This document shows positions 43,377-51,713 of a DNA stretch of 64,000 nucleotides, one piece after another. The stretch comes from VXNE01 sp965116625 (lineage in GTDB: Bacteria; Pseudomonadota; Gammaproteobacteria; Pseudomonadales; Azotimanducaceae): positions 62,001 through 126,000 of the forward strand of contig OZ220717.1 in NCBI GenBank assembly GCA_965116625.1. Reading direction: 5' to 3'. Positions within the stretch are counted from its first letter, which is position 1. Each line of letters begins with the position of its first letter. Position numbers and translations under genes: made by a program. Below the pieces are notes generated by a model, which saw only the letters and a program-made list of their open reading frames with translations, made no database searches and was not told where the DNA came from.

Positions 43377-44441
43377 TTAGGCGGTATTGCCGATCAGGGC
43401 GTTGCCGACCTGCTCCAGGACATCGTAGCGGGTGTGGAAGTTTGGCAGGATCATGACCTGGTCCAGGCCCGCGTCCGACAGCGACGAAAGGATGTCGATC
43501 AATTCGTCGCGCGTGCCGATGAGTGCAGACGCGCGCAACACCTCGGGGGTGAGGAACCGTTCTTCCTCCGGTACGACCCAGCAGTTGTGGCCGCGGTGGA
43601 TGAACTGGTGGCGGCGTTCGGCGGGGATCTTCTCCATCATCGCCGTGTAGTCGTCCCAGATGCCGGCGAAAACGTTCGATGGCTGCCGTCCGAAGTTGCG
43701 CAACTGGTCGTACTGGTAGTGCACGCCAGCCATCGCCATGGCGCCGCACTGGCTCTTGACCCGGTCGGAGTCCACGGCTTCGCCGGGTTCCAGCACCACG
43801 ATAGCGGTGAGTGCTGTCATGTAGTACGCATCGCGGTCAATTTCGCGCCCTGCCTTCAGTGCACCCGCCTCGATCATGTCCCACACGCGTTGCAATGCCG
43901 CGCCGCCCCGCCGGCCGGAGATCACGGCCCCGTCCCCGTGTTCCCCCGCGAGTGCGAGTGAACGGGGCCCGAAGCCGGAGACGTACAGCGGGATGGGTTC
44001 CTCGAAGTTGACGAAACCCGTATCCGGCATGATGTGAACGATCGGCTGGCCATCGTCGTTCACGGCCTCCTCGCCACGCAGCAGCGGCCTGAGCGTACGC
44101 AGGTAGCGATCGAACTCCCTGATGCGGTGCGGCGGTTTACCCATGACGCGCATGGCCGTGTTCCCCGCGCCCACCCCAAAGAAAGTGCGTCCCGGCGCGA
44201 GTGCGTTGATGGTGGCGATCCCCGCCGCGTTCACCGATGCGGGACGCGTACCGGTGATGGCGACCCCGGTGCCGAGCCTGATGCGCGACGTGCGGGTTGC
44301 CGCCAATGCGAGCGTCGCGTAACAGTCGGACCACAGCATCTGGCTATCCGCGAACCAGGCGTGGCTGTAGCCAAGCGCTTCCGCGCGCTCCACGTACTCG
44401 ATGTCGCCGATATGGGAGGCGATACATATCCCGATGTCCAT
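43377..44441 (-). CDS. LLM-class flavin-dependent oxidoreductase (luciferase-like)
   Basis: 354 residues with the bacterial luciferase/F420 oxidoreductase pattern: IGDIEYVERAEALGYSHAWFADSQ, ATRTSRIRLGTGVAITGTRPASVNAAGIATINALAPGRTFFGVGAGNTAM, and PIPLYVSGFGPRSLALAGEHGDGAV. Members use FMN or F420 in monooxygenase or reductase reactions; substrate and cofactor cannot be fixed. The last 21 codons before the TAA are the right copy of the 63-base repeat. It is the third of three LLM genes in a row on this strand. Confidence 0.88.
   Translation of the reverse strand: MDIGICIASHIGDIEYVERAEALGYSHAWFADSQMLWSDCYATLALAATRTSRIRLGTGVAITGTRPASVNAAGIATINALAPGRTFFGVGAGNTAMRVMGKPPHRIREFDRYLRTLRPLLRGEEAVNDDGQPIVHIMPDTGFVNFEEPIPLYVSGFGPRSLALAGEHGDGAVISGRRGGAALQRVWDMIEAGALKAGREIDRDAYYMTALTAIVVLEPGEAVDSDRVKSQCGAMAMAGVHYQYDQLRNFGRQPSNVFAGIWDDYTAMMEKIPAERRHQFIHRGHNCWVVPEEERFLTPEVLRASALIGTRDELIDILSSLSDAGLDQVMILPNFHTRYDVLEQVGNALIGNTA
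43386..43448 (-). repeat. Right copy of the 63-bp direct repeat (inside LLM oxidoreductase 3' end)
   Basis: Partner of 37007-37069, with 11 mismatches and no gaps by my count. Start-to-start distance is 6379 bases. This copy is part of an intact gene, so it behaves like the gene-restoring side of an integration. Confidence 0.65.
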
Positions 44442-44476
44442 GGAGTTCCCCCTTCCCTGCCGTTGGACGCTGTGGA

Positions 44477-45337
44477 TCAGGCGTCGGCGAAGTCCTCAAT
44501 GCGGGACCGCCAGGCAAGCACCTCTTCCGGTGTTCGCGCCGGCGCTGCCATGTCGGGCCTGTCGTCGACTGGAATCAGTACGCGATCAGCATCAATCGTC
44601 TTGATCTCGTCCAGGTCCTGCGGACAGCTCAGCGAAACCTCGATTGCGCCGGGGTCGCGTCCGCATGCCTCGGCAGTCTCCCGGGCCAGGCGTACCAGTT
44701 CTTCGGGTCTGCCCCGCGCCGGAAAGAAGCCGTCGCCCAGGCGGCCGGCGCGCCGTGCAGCAGCCTTCGAGTGGCCGCCGACGTGGATCGGCACGGTGCC
44801 CTCCACCGGCTGCGGGCGGCAGTAGGCGCCGTCGAACTGGATGAACTCGCCCTGAAACGAGGGCCGCTCCTCGGACCATAGGGATCGCATCACGCTGACG
44901 TACTCGTCCGTGCGGGCGGCGCGGTCATGGAACGAAGCGCCTATGGCCTCGAACTCTTCCCTGAGCCAGCCGACGCCGATGCCGAGCAGGACCCGTCCCC
45001 CCGACATGAAATCCAGGGTCGCGACCTGCTTGGCGGTGACCACCGGACTTAGCTGCGGCAGGATCAGCACGCCGGTGCCGAACTTGATCCTCTCGGTCCG
45101 GGCGGCCACGTAAGCGATCCAGATCAACGGGTCAGGCCGGGGAAAGTCGAACACGTTCCCGAACAGGCGGCCGTCCGGGGAATACGGATATTTCGACACG
45201 TGGTTTTCCGGAATCACCGTGTGCTGGACCGTCCAGGCGGACTCGAATCCCGCTTCCTCGGCGGCTTGCACCAGTTCCACGGCACGCGCCCCATCGATGT
45301 AGGGCCCGGTGTTGCAGTACCGCAGTCCGAATTTCAT
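44477..45337 (-). CDS. LLM-class oxidoreductase, paralogue 1 of a tandem pair
   Basis: 286 residues. Opening MKFGLRYCNTGPYIDGARAVELVQ and AEEAGFESAWTVQHTVIPE match the TIGR03619-type F420-linked LLM proteins; AARTERIKFGTGVLILPQLSPVVTAKQVATLDFMSGGRVLLGIGVGWLREEFEA is the core block, and PIHVGGHSKAAARRAGRLGDGFFPARG the second. It is nearly the same protein as its upstream neighbour at 45353, differing at scattered positions over the whole length, so the pair is an old tandem duplication. The gap between them is 15 bases. Confidence 0.88.
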   Translation of the reverse strand: MKFGLRYCNTGPYIDGARAVELVQAAEEAGFESAWTVQHTVIPENHVSKYPYSPDGRLFGNVFDFPRPDPLIWIAYVAARTERIKFGTGVLILPQLSPVVTAKQVATLDFMSGGRVLLGIGVGWLREEFEAIGASFHDRAARTDEYVSVMRSLWSEERPSFQGEFIQFDGAYCRPQPVEGTVPIHVGGHSKAAARRAGRLGDGFFPARGRPEELVRLARETAEACGRDPGAIEVSLSCPQDLDEIKTIDADRVLIPVDDRPDMAAPARTPEEVLAWRSRIEDFADA

Positions 45338-45352
45338 CGCATCACTCGGAAC

Positions 45353-46210
45353 TTAGTCTGCGAAGTCTTCGATGCGTGACCGCCAGGCCAGCACTTCCTC
45401 CGGCGTGCGCGCGGGCGCGGCCATGGCTGGGGTTCGGTTCACCGGCACGAGGATGCGGTCTGCGTCAATGGTCTTCAGTTCAGACAGGTCCTCGGGACAG
45501 CTCAAGGTGATTTCCACGGCTTGGGGATCCCGCCCGCACTGCTCTGCGGTCTCCCGCGCAAGGCGCACGAGTTCCTTCGGATCGCCCCGCGCGGGGAAGA
45601 ATCCGTCACCGAGCCGGCCGGCACGCCGCGCGGACGCCCTGGAGTGGCCTCCTACGATGATGGGCACCGTGCCGTCCACCGGCTGCGGCCGGCAGTAGGC
45701 GCCATCGAAGTTGATGAACTCGCCCTGAAACGAAGGCCGGTCCTGGGACCAGAGCGCCCGCATCACCTCGACGTACTCGTCGTTGCGGGCGGCGCGGTCA
45801 TCGAACGAGGCGCCGATTGCCTCGAACTCCTCCCTGAGCCAGCCGACGCCAATGCCGAGCAGTGTTCGGCCGCCGGCCATGAAGTCCAGGGTGGCGATCT
45901 GCTTGGCGGTCACCACGGGGCTGAGCTGAGGCAGGATCAGAATGCCGGTGCCGAGCTTTATCCTGCTTGTTGTAGCGGCCACATAGGCCATCCAGATGAG
46001 CGGATCGGGAATCGGAAAATCGAACCTGCCACCGCGCATGCGCCCGTCCTCGGAATACGGGTAAAGGGAAACGTGGTTTTCCGGGATGACCGTGTGCTGG
46101 ACCGTCCAGGCCGACTCGAAACCCGCCTCCTCGGCGGCTTGCACCAGTTCTACGGCGAGCGCCGCGTCCACGTAGCGTCCCGTGTTGCAATAGCGCAGTC
46201 CGAACTTCAT
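45353..46210 (-). CDS. LLM-class oxidoreductase, paralogue 2 of a tandem pair
   Basis: 285 residues, same blocks as the neighbour at 44477 (opening MKFGLRYCNTGRYVDAALAV, core SPVVTAKQIATLDFMAGGRTLLGIGVGWLREEFEA, ending EEVLAWRSRIEDFAD). Differences cluster at loop positions near residues 57-66 (EDGRMRGGRFDFPIP against PDGRLFGNVFDFPRP), which might shift substrate range. It is the first of the three LLM genes and starts about 56 bases after the arsenate-reductase-like gene stop on the same strand. Confidence 0.88.
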   Translation of the reverse strand: MKFGLRYCNTGRYVDAALAVELVQAAEEAGFESAWTVQHTVIPENHVSLYPYSEDGRMRGGRFDFPIPDPLIWMAYVAATTSRIKLGTGILILPQLSPVVTAKQIATLDFMAGGRTLLGIGVGWLREEFEAIGASFDDRAARNDEYVEVMRALWSQDRPSFQGEFINFDGAYCRPQPVDGTVPIIVGGHSRASARRAGRLGDGFFPARGDPKELVRLARETAEQCGRDPQAVEITLSCPEDLSELKTIDADRILVPVNRTPAMAAPARTPEEVLAWRSRIEDFAD

Positions 46211-46266
46211 CCGTTCCCCCCTCGATTACTTCGACCTAAAGATAGCGCATCCCGGCGGCACGCGGC

Positions 46267-46701
46267 CTATCCGCCGGTGACTTCCCGGCCCACGAGCGCG
46301 CGGCAGAAGCTGCCGATCTCATCGCGCACGCGGCGGAATACACCGGCGAGTTCCTTCTCGCTCTTCCACGGGTAGTCCGGATCCTCGAACGCCCGGTGCA
46401 GGAGCCGCTTCGCGCCCGGAAACACCGGGCAACTCTCCCGCGCGGTGTCGCAGACCGTGACCACAAGGTCATAGTCCTCTCCCAGGCAAGTGTCCACCTG
46501 GTCCGACGTGTGGCCCGATATATCGATGCCGACCTCTGCCATGACGCGGACCGCCAGGGGATGCACACCCTTTGGCTCGGTACCCGCACTGTCGACTTCG
46601 ATACGGCCACCGCCCAGGTGACGCAGCCAGCCTTCGGCCATCTGCGAGCGCGCGCGGTTCCCGGTGCAGATCACCAGGACGCGGAACGGCCGGTCAGGCA
46701 A
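46267..46701 (-). CDS. arsC: Low-molecular-weight phosphatase-type arsenate reductase (ArsC-like)
   Basis: 144 residues. Catalytic loop VICTGNRARSQMAEGWLRHL has the C-x5-R nucleophile; the thioredoxin-coupled ArsC second and third cysteines can be placed in VTVCDTARESCPVFPG, and the Asp loop in FEDPDYPW. This class reduces arsenate to arsenite, or acts as a protein-tyrosine phosphatase. No arsenite pump or ArsR lies nearby, so arsenic resistance is not assured. The start overlaps the end of the TPP-enzyme gene by 8 bases. Confidence 0.8.
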   Translation of the reverse strand: MPDRPFRVLVICTGNRARSQMAEGWLRHLGGGRIEVDSAGTEPKGVHPLAVRVMAEVGIDISGHTSDQVDTCLGEDYDLVVTVCDTARESCPVFPGAKRLLHRAFEDPDYPWKSEKELAGVFRRVRDEIGSFCRALVGREVTGG

Positions 46702-48334
46702 AGCGTGCCGGAGACCGGGAATCCTCGGCTCGTGTCTTGACGTCGATCAACACCGTCTTGCCGTCCGCGTTCAGACGCTTCGCCTGTTCCAGCGCAGGCG
46801 CCATTTCCGCCGCCTGGGAGACATGGATTCCCTCGGCCCCCATCGCCTTGGCGAGGCCGGCATAGTCACCCTGCATGTGCGAAACGCCGAACTGCAGGCG
46901 CGCCGTCGGGAAGCCGCCGGGGTAGGTCGCCATGATGCCGTTGTTGAGCAGGACTGTGGTGATGGGAATGCCGGCGCGGGCCGAGGTCTCGATATCGAGG
47001 CCGGACATGCCGAAGGCGCCGTCGCCCATGAGGTTGACGCACATGCGTTCGGGTGCCGCCATCTTGGCGCCGATCATCAGCGGGATGGAGAAGCCGAGGT
47101 GCGTGGTCTTGCCCCAGCCGACGTAGCTGTGCGGCGTGGTGGCGGTATAGAACGGCACGATCTGGTCGCGCGGCGCGCCGGCGTCGTGGGTGACGACGCT
47201 GTTTTCGCCGTCCAGCACCTCGTTCATCTCGTGAATGACGCGGTAGGGCGACAGCGGGCCGTCGTCGTTGGTCAGATACGGGCGCCACTGGGCCATCCAT
47301 GCCTCGCGCGCTTCGGCGACCCGCGCCTTTGTGCCGTTGTCGCGCCCGTCTTCGCCGATCAGGCCCCTGACGGCGTCGATCATGGCTTCGAGCGTCAACT
47401 TCGCATCGCCGACCAGGCCGATGGACGCGGCGGTGTCCTTGTTGATCTCCTCGTCTGCGATCACCGAGTGGATGAGGAACTTGTCGCGGGAGAAACTCTG
47501 GCCATAAGGCGTCCAGGTGAGCGACGAGCCGACAGCGAACAGCACGTCGCAGTTGTCCAGCCATTGGCGCGCCGGACCCGTTGTCGACCCGACGCCGGCC
47601 CCGACGGATAGCGGATGGCGCTCGTCGAAGGCCGACTTGCCCGGCATCGAGGTGAATACCGGCACGTCGAGCAACTCGGCCAGAGTCTGCAGTTCCCCGC
47701 AGGCGCCGGCCGTCATGATGCCCGAGCCGGCCCAGATCAAGGGCTCATCGGCGTCCACCAGTTTCCTGGCCGCATCGGCGATCGCCCCGGCGGACGGCGC
47801 ATACATGGCTGCCGCCGGTGACGAGTAAGCGGGCGCATCGTCCGGAACCGGCTGCGAGCAGACATCGGCCGGCATCTCCACGAGCACCGGTCCGGGACGG
47901 CCCGTGCGCAAGGCGTGGAAGGCGCGGCGCATGATGTCGCCGGTCTGATCCGGCCGCATGATGACGTCGACATGCTTGAGCAGTGATTCCCAAGTCTTGC
48001 CGGCAAAGAAGTTCGGGCGGACGAACAGCTTGTCGAGGGCGTTTCCGCCAGGCAGCAGCAGTATCGGTGAGTTGTCCCCGTTCGCCTGGGCGAGACCACC
48101 CATCGAATTCTCTGCGCCCGCCTGGGACTGCACCGCGACGACGCCGAAACGCTTGCGGTCGGACAGCCTGGAGTAGCCGTCGGCCGCCATCACCGCGCCG
48201 CGTTCGTGGCGAAAGGCCACCGGACGGATGCCCTGCTTGGCAACCGCCTCGATGAGCGGGTTGGACGGGAAACAGGACATCCAGGTAACGCCTTCGTCCT
48301 TGAGAATGCGTGCGACGTATTCGACGCTGTTCAT
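46694..48334 (-). CDS. Thiamine pyrophosphate-requiring enzyme (acetolactate synthase-like)
   Basis: 546 residues in the three-domain POX/ALS layout. The catalytic Glu is in FRHERGAVMAADGYSR, the middle domain includes AGSGIMTAGACGELQTLAELL, and the TPP/Mg motif is GDGAFGMSGLDIETSARAGIPITTVLLNN. It resembles acetolactate synthase-like carboligases or decarboxylases (benzoylformate, oxalyl-CoA types) but lacks the marks that would choose among them. Start ATG 48334; no small regulatory subunit is adjacent. Divergent from the outer-membrane gene at 48417. Confidence 0.85.
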   Translation of the reverse strand: MNSVEYVARILKDEGVTWMSCFPSNPLIEAVAKQGIRPVAFRHERGAVMAADGYSRLSDRKRFGVVAVQSQAGAENSMGGLAQANGDNSPILLLPGGNALDKLFVRPNFFAGKTWESLLKHVDVIMRPDQTGDIMRRAFHALRTGRPGPVLVEMPADVCSQPVPDDAPAYSSPAAAMYAPSAGAIADAARKLVDADEPLIWAGSGIMTAGACGELQTLAELLDVPVFTSMPGKSAFDERHPLSVGAGVGSTTGPARQWLDNCDVLFAVGSSLTWTPYGQSFSRDKFLIHSVIADEEINKDTAASIGLVGDAKLTLEAMIDAVRGLIGEDGRDNGTKARVAEAREAWMAQWRPYLTNDDGPLSPYRVIHEMNEVLDGENSVVTHDAGAPRDQIVPFYTATTPHSYVGWGKTTHLGFSIPLMIGAKMAAPERMCVNLMGDGAFGMSGLDIETSARAGIPITTVLLNNGIMATYPGGFPTARLQFGVSHMQGDYAGLAKAMGAEGIHVSQAAEMAPALEQAKRLNADGKTVLIDVKTRAEDSRSPARFA

Positions 48335-48416
48335 GCGGTGGCTCCGACAACTGACCAAAGCGCCGAATACTACCCCAGTCGCCTGTCTCGGTTCCGCAAA
48401 CGGTTACCATTCGCGC

Positions 48417-50081
48417 ATGAGCGATAGTCATTCGCGCTTATCCCGGAAGGCATGCGCCGGCATCGCACTGGCGCTGTGCGTTTCTTCTGCCTCGGCGGAT
48501 GACCCCTGCACCGATCGGATGGACGCCAGCGAACTGCGAACGGACGAAGTCGCCAAGATCGAAGGATGGCCGCTCGAGCCCGATGCCGAATACACGGTTG
48601 CTTCCATCCGCATCGTTCGCCAGCGGATTTTCAATACGGACGACGCCGACGAGAACAGACCGCTGTTCCGCTTCGCCAACCGCTGGCACGTGAACACGAG
48701 GGAGCGCACGATTCGAACGCTGCTGCTGTTCGCCGATGGCGACACGGTCAGCGCCGGCCGCCTGGCGGAGACCGAACGGGCGCTACGCGCCAAGCGATTC
48801 CTGTACGACGCGCGCGTCATGGCGAACCGCGTGTGCGGAGGCAACGTCCACGTCGTGGTCGTGACCCGGGATGTCTGGTCCCTCCTCCCCACGGCAAGCG
48901 TCACCCGCACCGGCGGCGAGAACGAGTACGACCTGGGCTTCTCCGAGCACAACATCTTCGGCACCGGAATCGAGGTGGATGCGGAAGCATTCAAGACCCT
49001 GGACCGTTCGGGGGCGAGCGCGGGTTTCACGAATCCCAACCTGGGCAACAGCCGCGTCGGACTCTCGCTGCGTGTCGAGAGTGCCGACGACGGCGATGGC
49101 GTGCTGGCATTCATCGGCCAGCCGTTCTATGCGCTGGACACCCGCCGCGCGTGGAACGTCACCGCGACCGCGTCGGAGTCCCGGGCCCGTCTCTACGACG
49201 CTGGTGAAGAGATCGCCTCGTTCGGGCTCGACTATCGCCGGGGCGTCCTGTCGCGGGGCTGGTCGAAAGGACTGGTTGACGGCGTTGCGAAACGCTTGAG
49301 CCTGGGCGTCACGTTCGAGGAGTGGGCTTTCAGCGATGTCCCCGGATCGTTGCCGGACCTCGAGAACCGCGAGTTCGCCTATCCGTTCGTTGCCTTCCAG
49401 CGCATCGGCGACGACTTCTCCCGGGTGAGGAACCTGAACCGCGTCCAGACGACGGAGGACGTCTTTCTCGGCCGCCAGTACGATCTGCTGCTCGGTTACT
49501 CGCCGCGGCGGGGCCATGTCGTCTACAACGCCGCATTCCGTGACGGACGCAGCTTTCGGGACGAGGCTGCCGACATCCTGCTCTACGGTGCGCAGGTATC
49601 GGGGTCCTGGAACAGGGACAGTGGCCGTGCCGAGAACCTCATCGCGCAGATCTGGGCACGCTACCGCCGCACCCAGACGCCCAGGTGGGGTCTCTCCGTG
49701 GACGCCGAAGCCATCGTAACCGACCAGTTGACGCCGGATCAGCAGATTCTCGCGGGCGGCGACTCCGGGATGCGCGGATACCCCAACCGTTTCCAGGCGG
49801 GCGCGCACCGGTTTCGAATCACCGCCGAGGAACGCTACTACTCCGGACTGTACCTGTGGCGCGTGGTCCGTGTCGCCGGAGCGCTATTCGTCGACGTCGG
49901 CAGGGCCTGGGACTCCGCCCGCGACAACCCGGTGCTGGCCAATGCCGGTTTCGGTTTTCGATTCGAGTCGACCCGCACGGACCGGAGCCGCGTCTATCAC
50001 ATCGACTTCGCGTTCCCGCTGGTCTCGCAGCCGGGCGCCGGGGGCATGGAAATCACCCTGACGGGAAAACGCAGCCTCTGA
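48417..50081 (+). CDS. Outer-membrane barrel protein, BamA/TamA (surface antigen D15) family
   Basis: 554 residues. A signal peptide (KACAGIALALCVSSASA, cut near residue 28) is followed by a POTRA-like region (VNTRERTIRTLLLFADGDTVSAGRLAETERALRAKRFLYDA...VHVVVVTRDVW) and a beta barrel of alternating strands. The C-terminal VRVAGALFVDVGRAW and the LAGGDSGMRGYP strand (the G-x-R-G motif of lid loop L6) are typical of D15 proteins. It has one POTRA-like domain against five in BamA, so it is a stand-alone exporter/assembly factor of unknown cargo. Confidence 0.8.
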   Translation: MSDSHSRLSRKACAGIALALCVSSASADDPCTDRMDASELRTDEVAKIEGWPLEPDAEYTVASIRIVRQRIFNTDDADENRPLFRFANRWHVNTRERTIRTLLLFADGDTVSAGRLAETERALRAKRFLYDARVMANRVCGGNVHVVVVTRDVWSLLPTASVTRTGGENEYDLGFSEHNIFGTGIEVDAEAFKTLDRSGASAGFTNPNLGNSRVGLSLRVESADDGDGVLAFIGQPFYALDTRRAWNVTATASESRARLYDAGEEIASFGLDYRRGVLSRGWSKGLVDGVAKRLSLGVTFEEWAFSDVPGSLPDLENREFAYPFVAFQRIGDDFSRVRNLNRVQTTEDVFLGRQYDLLLGYSPRRGHVVYNAAFRDGRSFRDEAADILLYGAQVSGSWNRDSGRAENLIAQIWARYRRTQTPRWGLSVDAEAIVTDQLTPDQQILAGGDSGMRGYPNRFQAGAHRFRITAEERYYSGLYLWRVVRVAGALFVDVGRAWDSARDNPVLANAGFGFRFESTRTDRSRVYHIDFAFPLVSQPGAGGMEITLTGKRSL

Positions 50082-50097
50082 AGCAAAGCCGCTGCGG

Positions 50098-51360
50098 CTA
50101 TTTCATTCGATAGCGGATCGGCAGGCTCTTGAGGCCGCCGACGAACGTCGACTGCGAGTAGCGCGGTTCCCCGTTCAGCTCCACGTGATCCACCCGACGC
50201 AGCAGTTCCCGGAACAGCGCCGACATCTCCATTCTCGCGAGGTGCTGACCCAGGCACGTATGCGCGCCGAACCCGAACGCCAGGTGCCTGACATCCGGCC
50301 GGTCCACGCGAAAGGTGAAGGGGTCGTCGAACACGGCCGGGTCACGGTTCGCCGACGGATACCAGAGGATGCATGACTCGCCGGCGGCGATGTCCGTCCC
50401 GGCCACCCTGCAATCCGACGTGGCCGTCCGCATGAAGTGCCGGACCGGCGTCACCCAGCGCACGACTTCGTTGATCGCGTTCGGCATGTAGCGCTCCGGG
50501 TCGCCGCGGAGTGCTTCCATCGCGTCCGGATGTTCGATCAGCGCCAAAAGGCCCCCCGCCACGGATGAACTGGTGGTGTCGTGGCCAGCGGTGGCGATGA
50601 TGATGTAGTAGCCGTTCGTTTCGTGTTCGGGAACCGCTTCTCCGCCGATGCGGGCGTTGGCGATCAGGCTGGCCACGTCGTCGGTGGGGTTGGCGCGGCG
50701 GCGCCGGCTCAACTCGGCGAAATACGCCTCGAAGTCCGCTATCACGTCCGGCAGCGCTGTCACTTCGAACGAGCGCCGCGTGTCCGGGTCGGAGCTGCCG
50801 AACATCTCCTGGGTCAGCTTCATCATGAACGGCTCGTCCTGCTCGGGGATGCCGAGTATCGACATGATCACCCGCAGCGGATACCAGATCGCCACATCCT
50901 TGACGAAGTCGCACTCGCCCCCCAATTCGCCGAGACGGTCGACGTATTCCGTCGCAAGTTGCTCGATGCGGTCCGTGAGCACGAGCAGGTTGGACCGCGA
51001 GAACCACTCCTGCGTCAGCGCCCGGTAGCGGCTGTGATCGGGATCGTCCATGGTCACAAGGGAACGGACGAGGTGCCGCCGACCCGTGAGCTGTTCAACG
51101 ACGGCGTTCAGGAGTTTGGGGGTCAGGAGCGGGCGCGGATCGTTGATGAACAGCGTCTTGTCGCTCTCGATGGAGCGGATGTCCGCATGGCGGGTAATCG
51201 ACCAGAAAGGATCAAAGCCGTCCGGCGACATGTGGCGTATGGGGGCATTCTCGCGCAGCCAGGTGAACTGCGCGTGCACCCAGTCCTCGTCGCCCCAGTT
51301 CGCCGGGTTGACGATACCGGCGTCCAGTTCCGGCGACTCGGTAAAGATCGGCGATTCCAT
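50098..51360 (-). CDS. Cytochrome P450
   Basis: 420 residues. I-helix IATAGHDTTSSSVAGG, K-helix NEVVRWVTPVRHFMRTAT (E-x-x-R), and the heme loop HLAFGFGAHTCLGQHLARME with the Cys ligand near residue 365. The soluble bacterial class needs a ferredoxin and reductase, neither of which is next to it. General likeness is to actinobacterial-type sterol/terpenoid P450s (CYP125/CYP142-like); substrate not assignable. The start ATG 51360 is chosen since the frame further upstream does not read like protein. It converges with the barrel gene; AGCCG-CTG-CGGCT at 50087-50099 may act as a weak terminator between them. Confidence 0.92.
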   Translation of the reverse strand: MESPIFTESPELDAGIVNPANWGDEDWVHAQFTWLRENAPIRHMSPDGFDPFWSITRHADIRSIESDKTLFINDPRPLLTPKLLNAVVEQLTGRRHLVRSLVTMDDPDHSRYRALTQEWFSRSNLLVLTDRIEQLATEYVDRLGELGGECDFVKDVAIWYPLRVIMSILGIPEQDEPFMMKLTQEMFGSSDPDTRRSFEVTALPDVIADFEAYFAELSRRRRANPTDDVASLIANARIGGEAVPEHETNGYYIIIATAGHDTTSSSVAGGLLALIEHPDAMEALRGDPERYMPNAINEVVRWVTPVRHFMRTATSDCRVAGTDIAAGESCILWYPSANRDPAVFDDPFTFRVDRPDVRHLAFGFGAHTCLGQHLARMEMSALFRELLRRVDHVELNGEPRYSQSTFVGGLKSLPIRYRMK

Positions 51361-51713
51361 ATCCGCAACCGGCGGCCAGCTCCTCCGCGAGCCATCGATT
51401 CTACACAGAGGAGGCACCCAGGTGACGCGTTCACGCCTGGCAACCGGACTGATAAATCGACCGCCCCTTCATTGGACTTTCTTATGAAGATCCGCGAAAA
51501 ATAGAGTTGGAACTTAACGCCGGGCGCTGATACGTTTACACGGCTGCTTCTGGGAGCACGCGGAAGGAGTTCGGGAGTGGCAAATCAGAAACAACAACAA
51601 TGAACCTCGCTTCTGCAACAACACCTGACATTCGACAATGGAAAGCCGCACGCTTCAGTGCGGCGGGACCGATGGAGCATCTCTCGGTCCGAACCGTCAT
51701 CGGGAACTGACCA
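51361..51713. other. Divergent intergenic region upstream of P450 and Coq4-like genes
   Basis: About 353 bases without a confident gene. A 36-codon frame from ATG 51600 to a TGA at 51710 (peptide opens MNLASATTPDIRQW) matches nothing I know. A CCGCAC/GTGCGG hairpin lies at 51646-51663. Promoters for both flanking genes should be here. Confidence 0.4.

Noticed and set aside
44477..46210. Tandem LLM genes as an assembly duplication
   Set aside because: The copies differ at many scattered positions and in one loop, so they are true paralogues.
51600..51710. 36-codon ORF before the Coq4-like genes
   Set aside because: Too short, no recognised family and no clear ribosome site; noted only in the intergenic entry.
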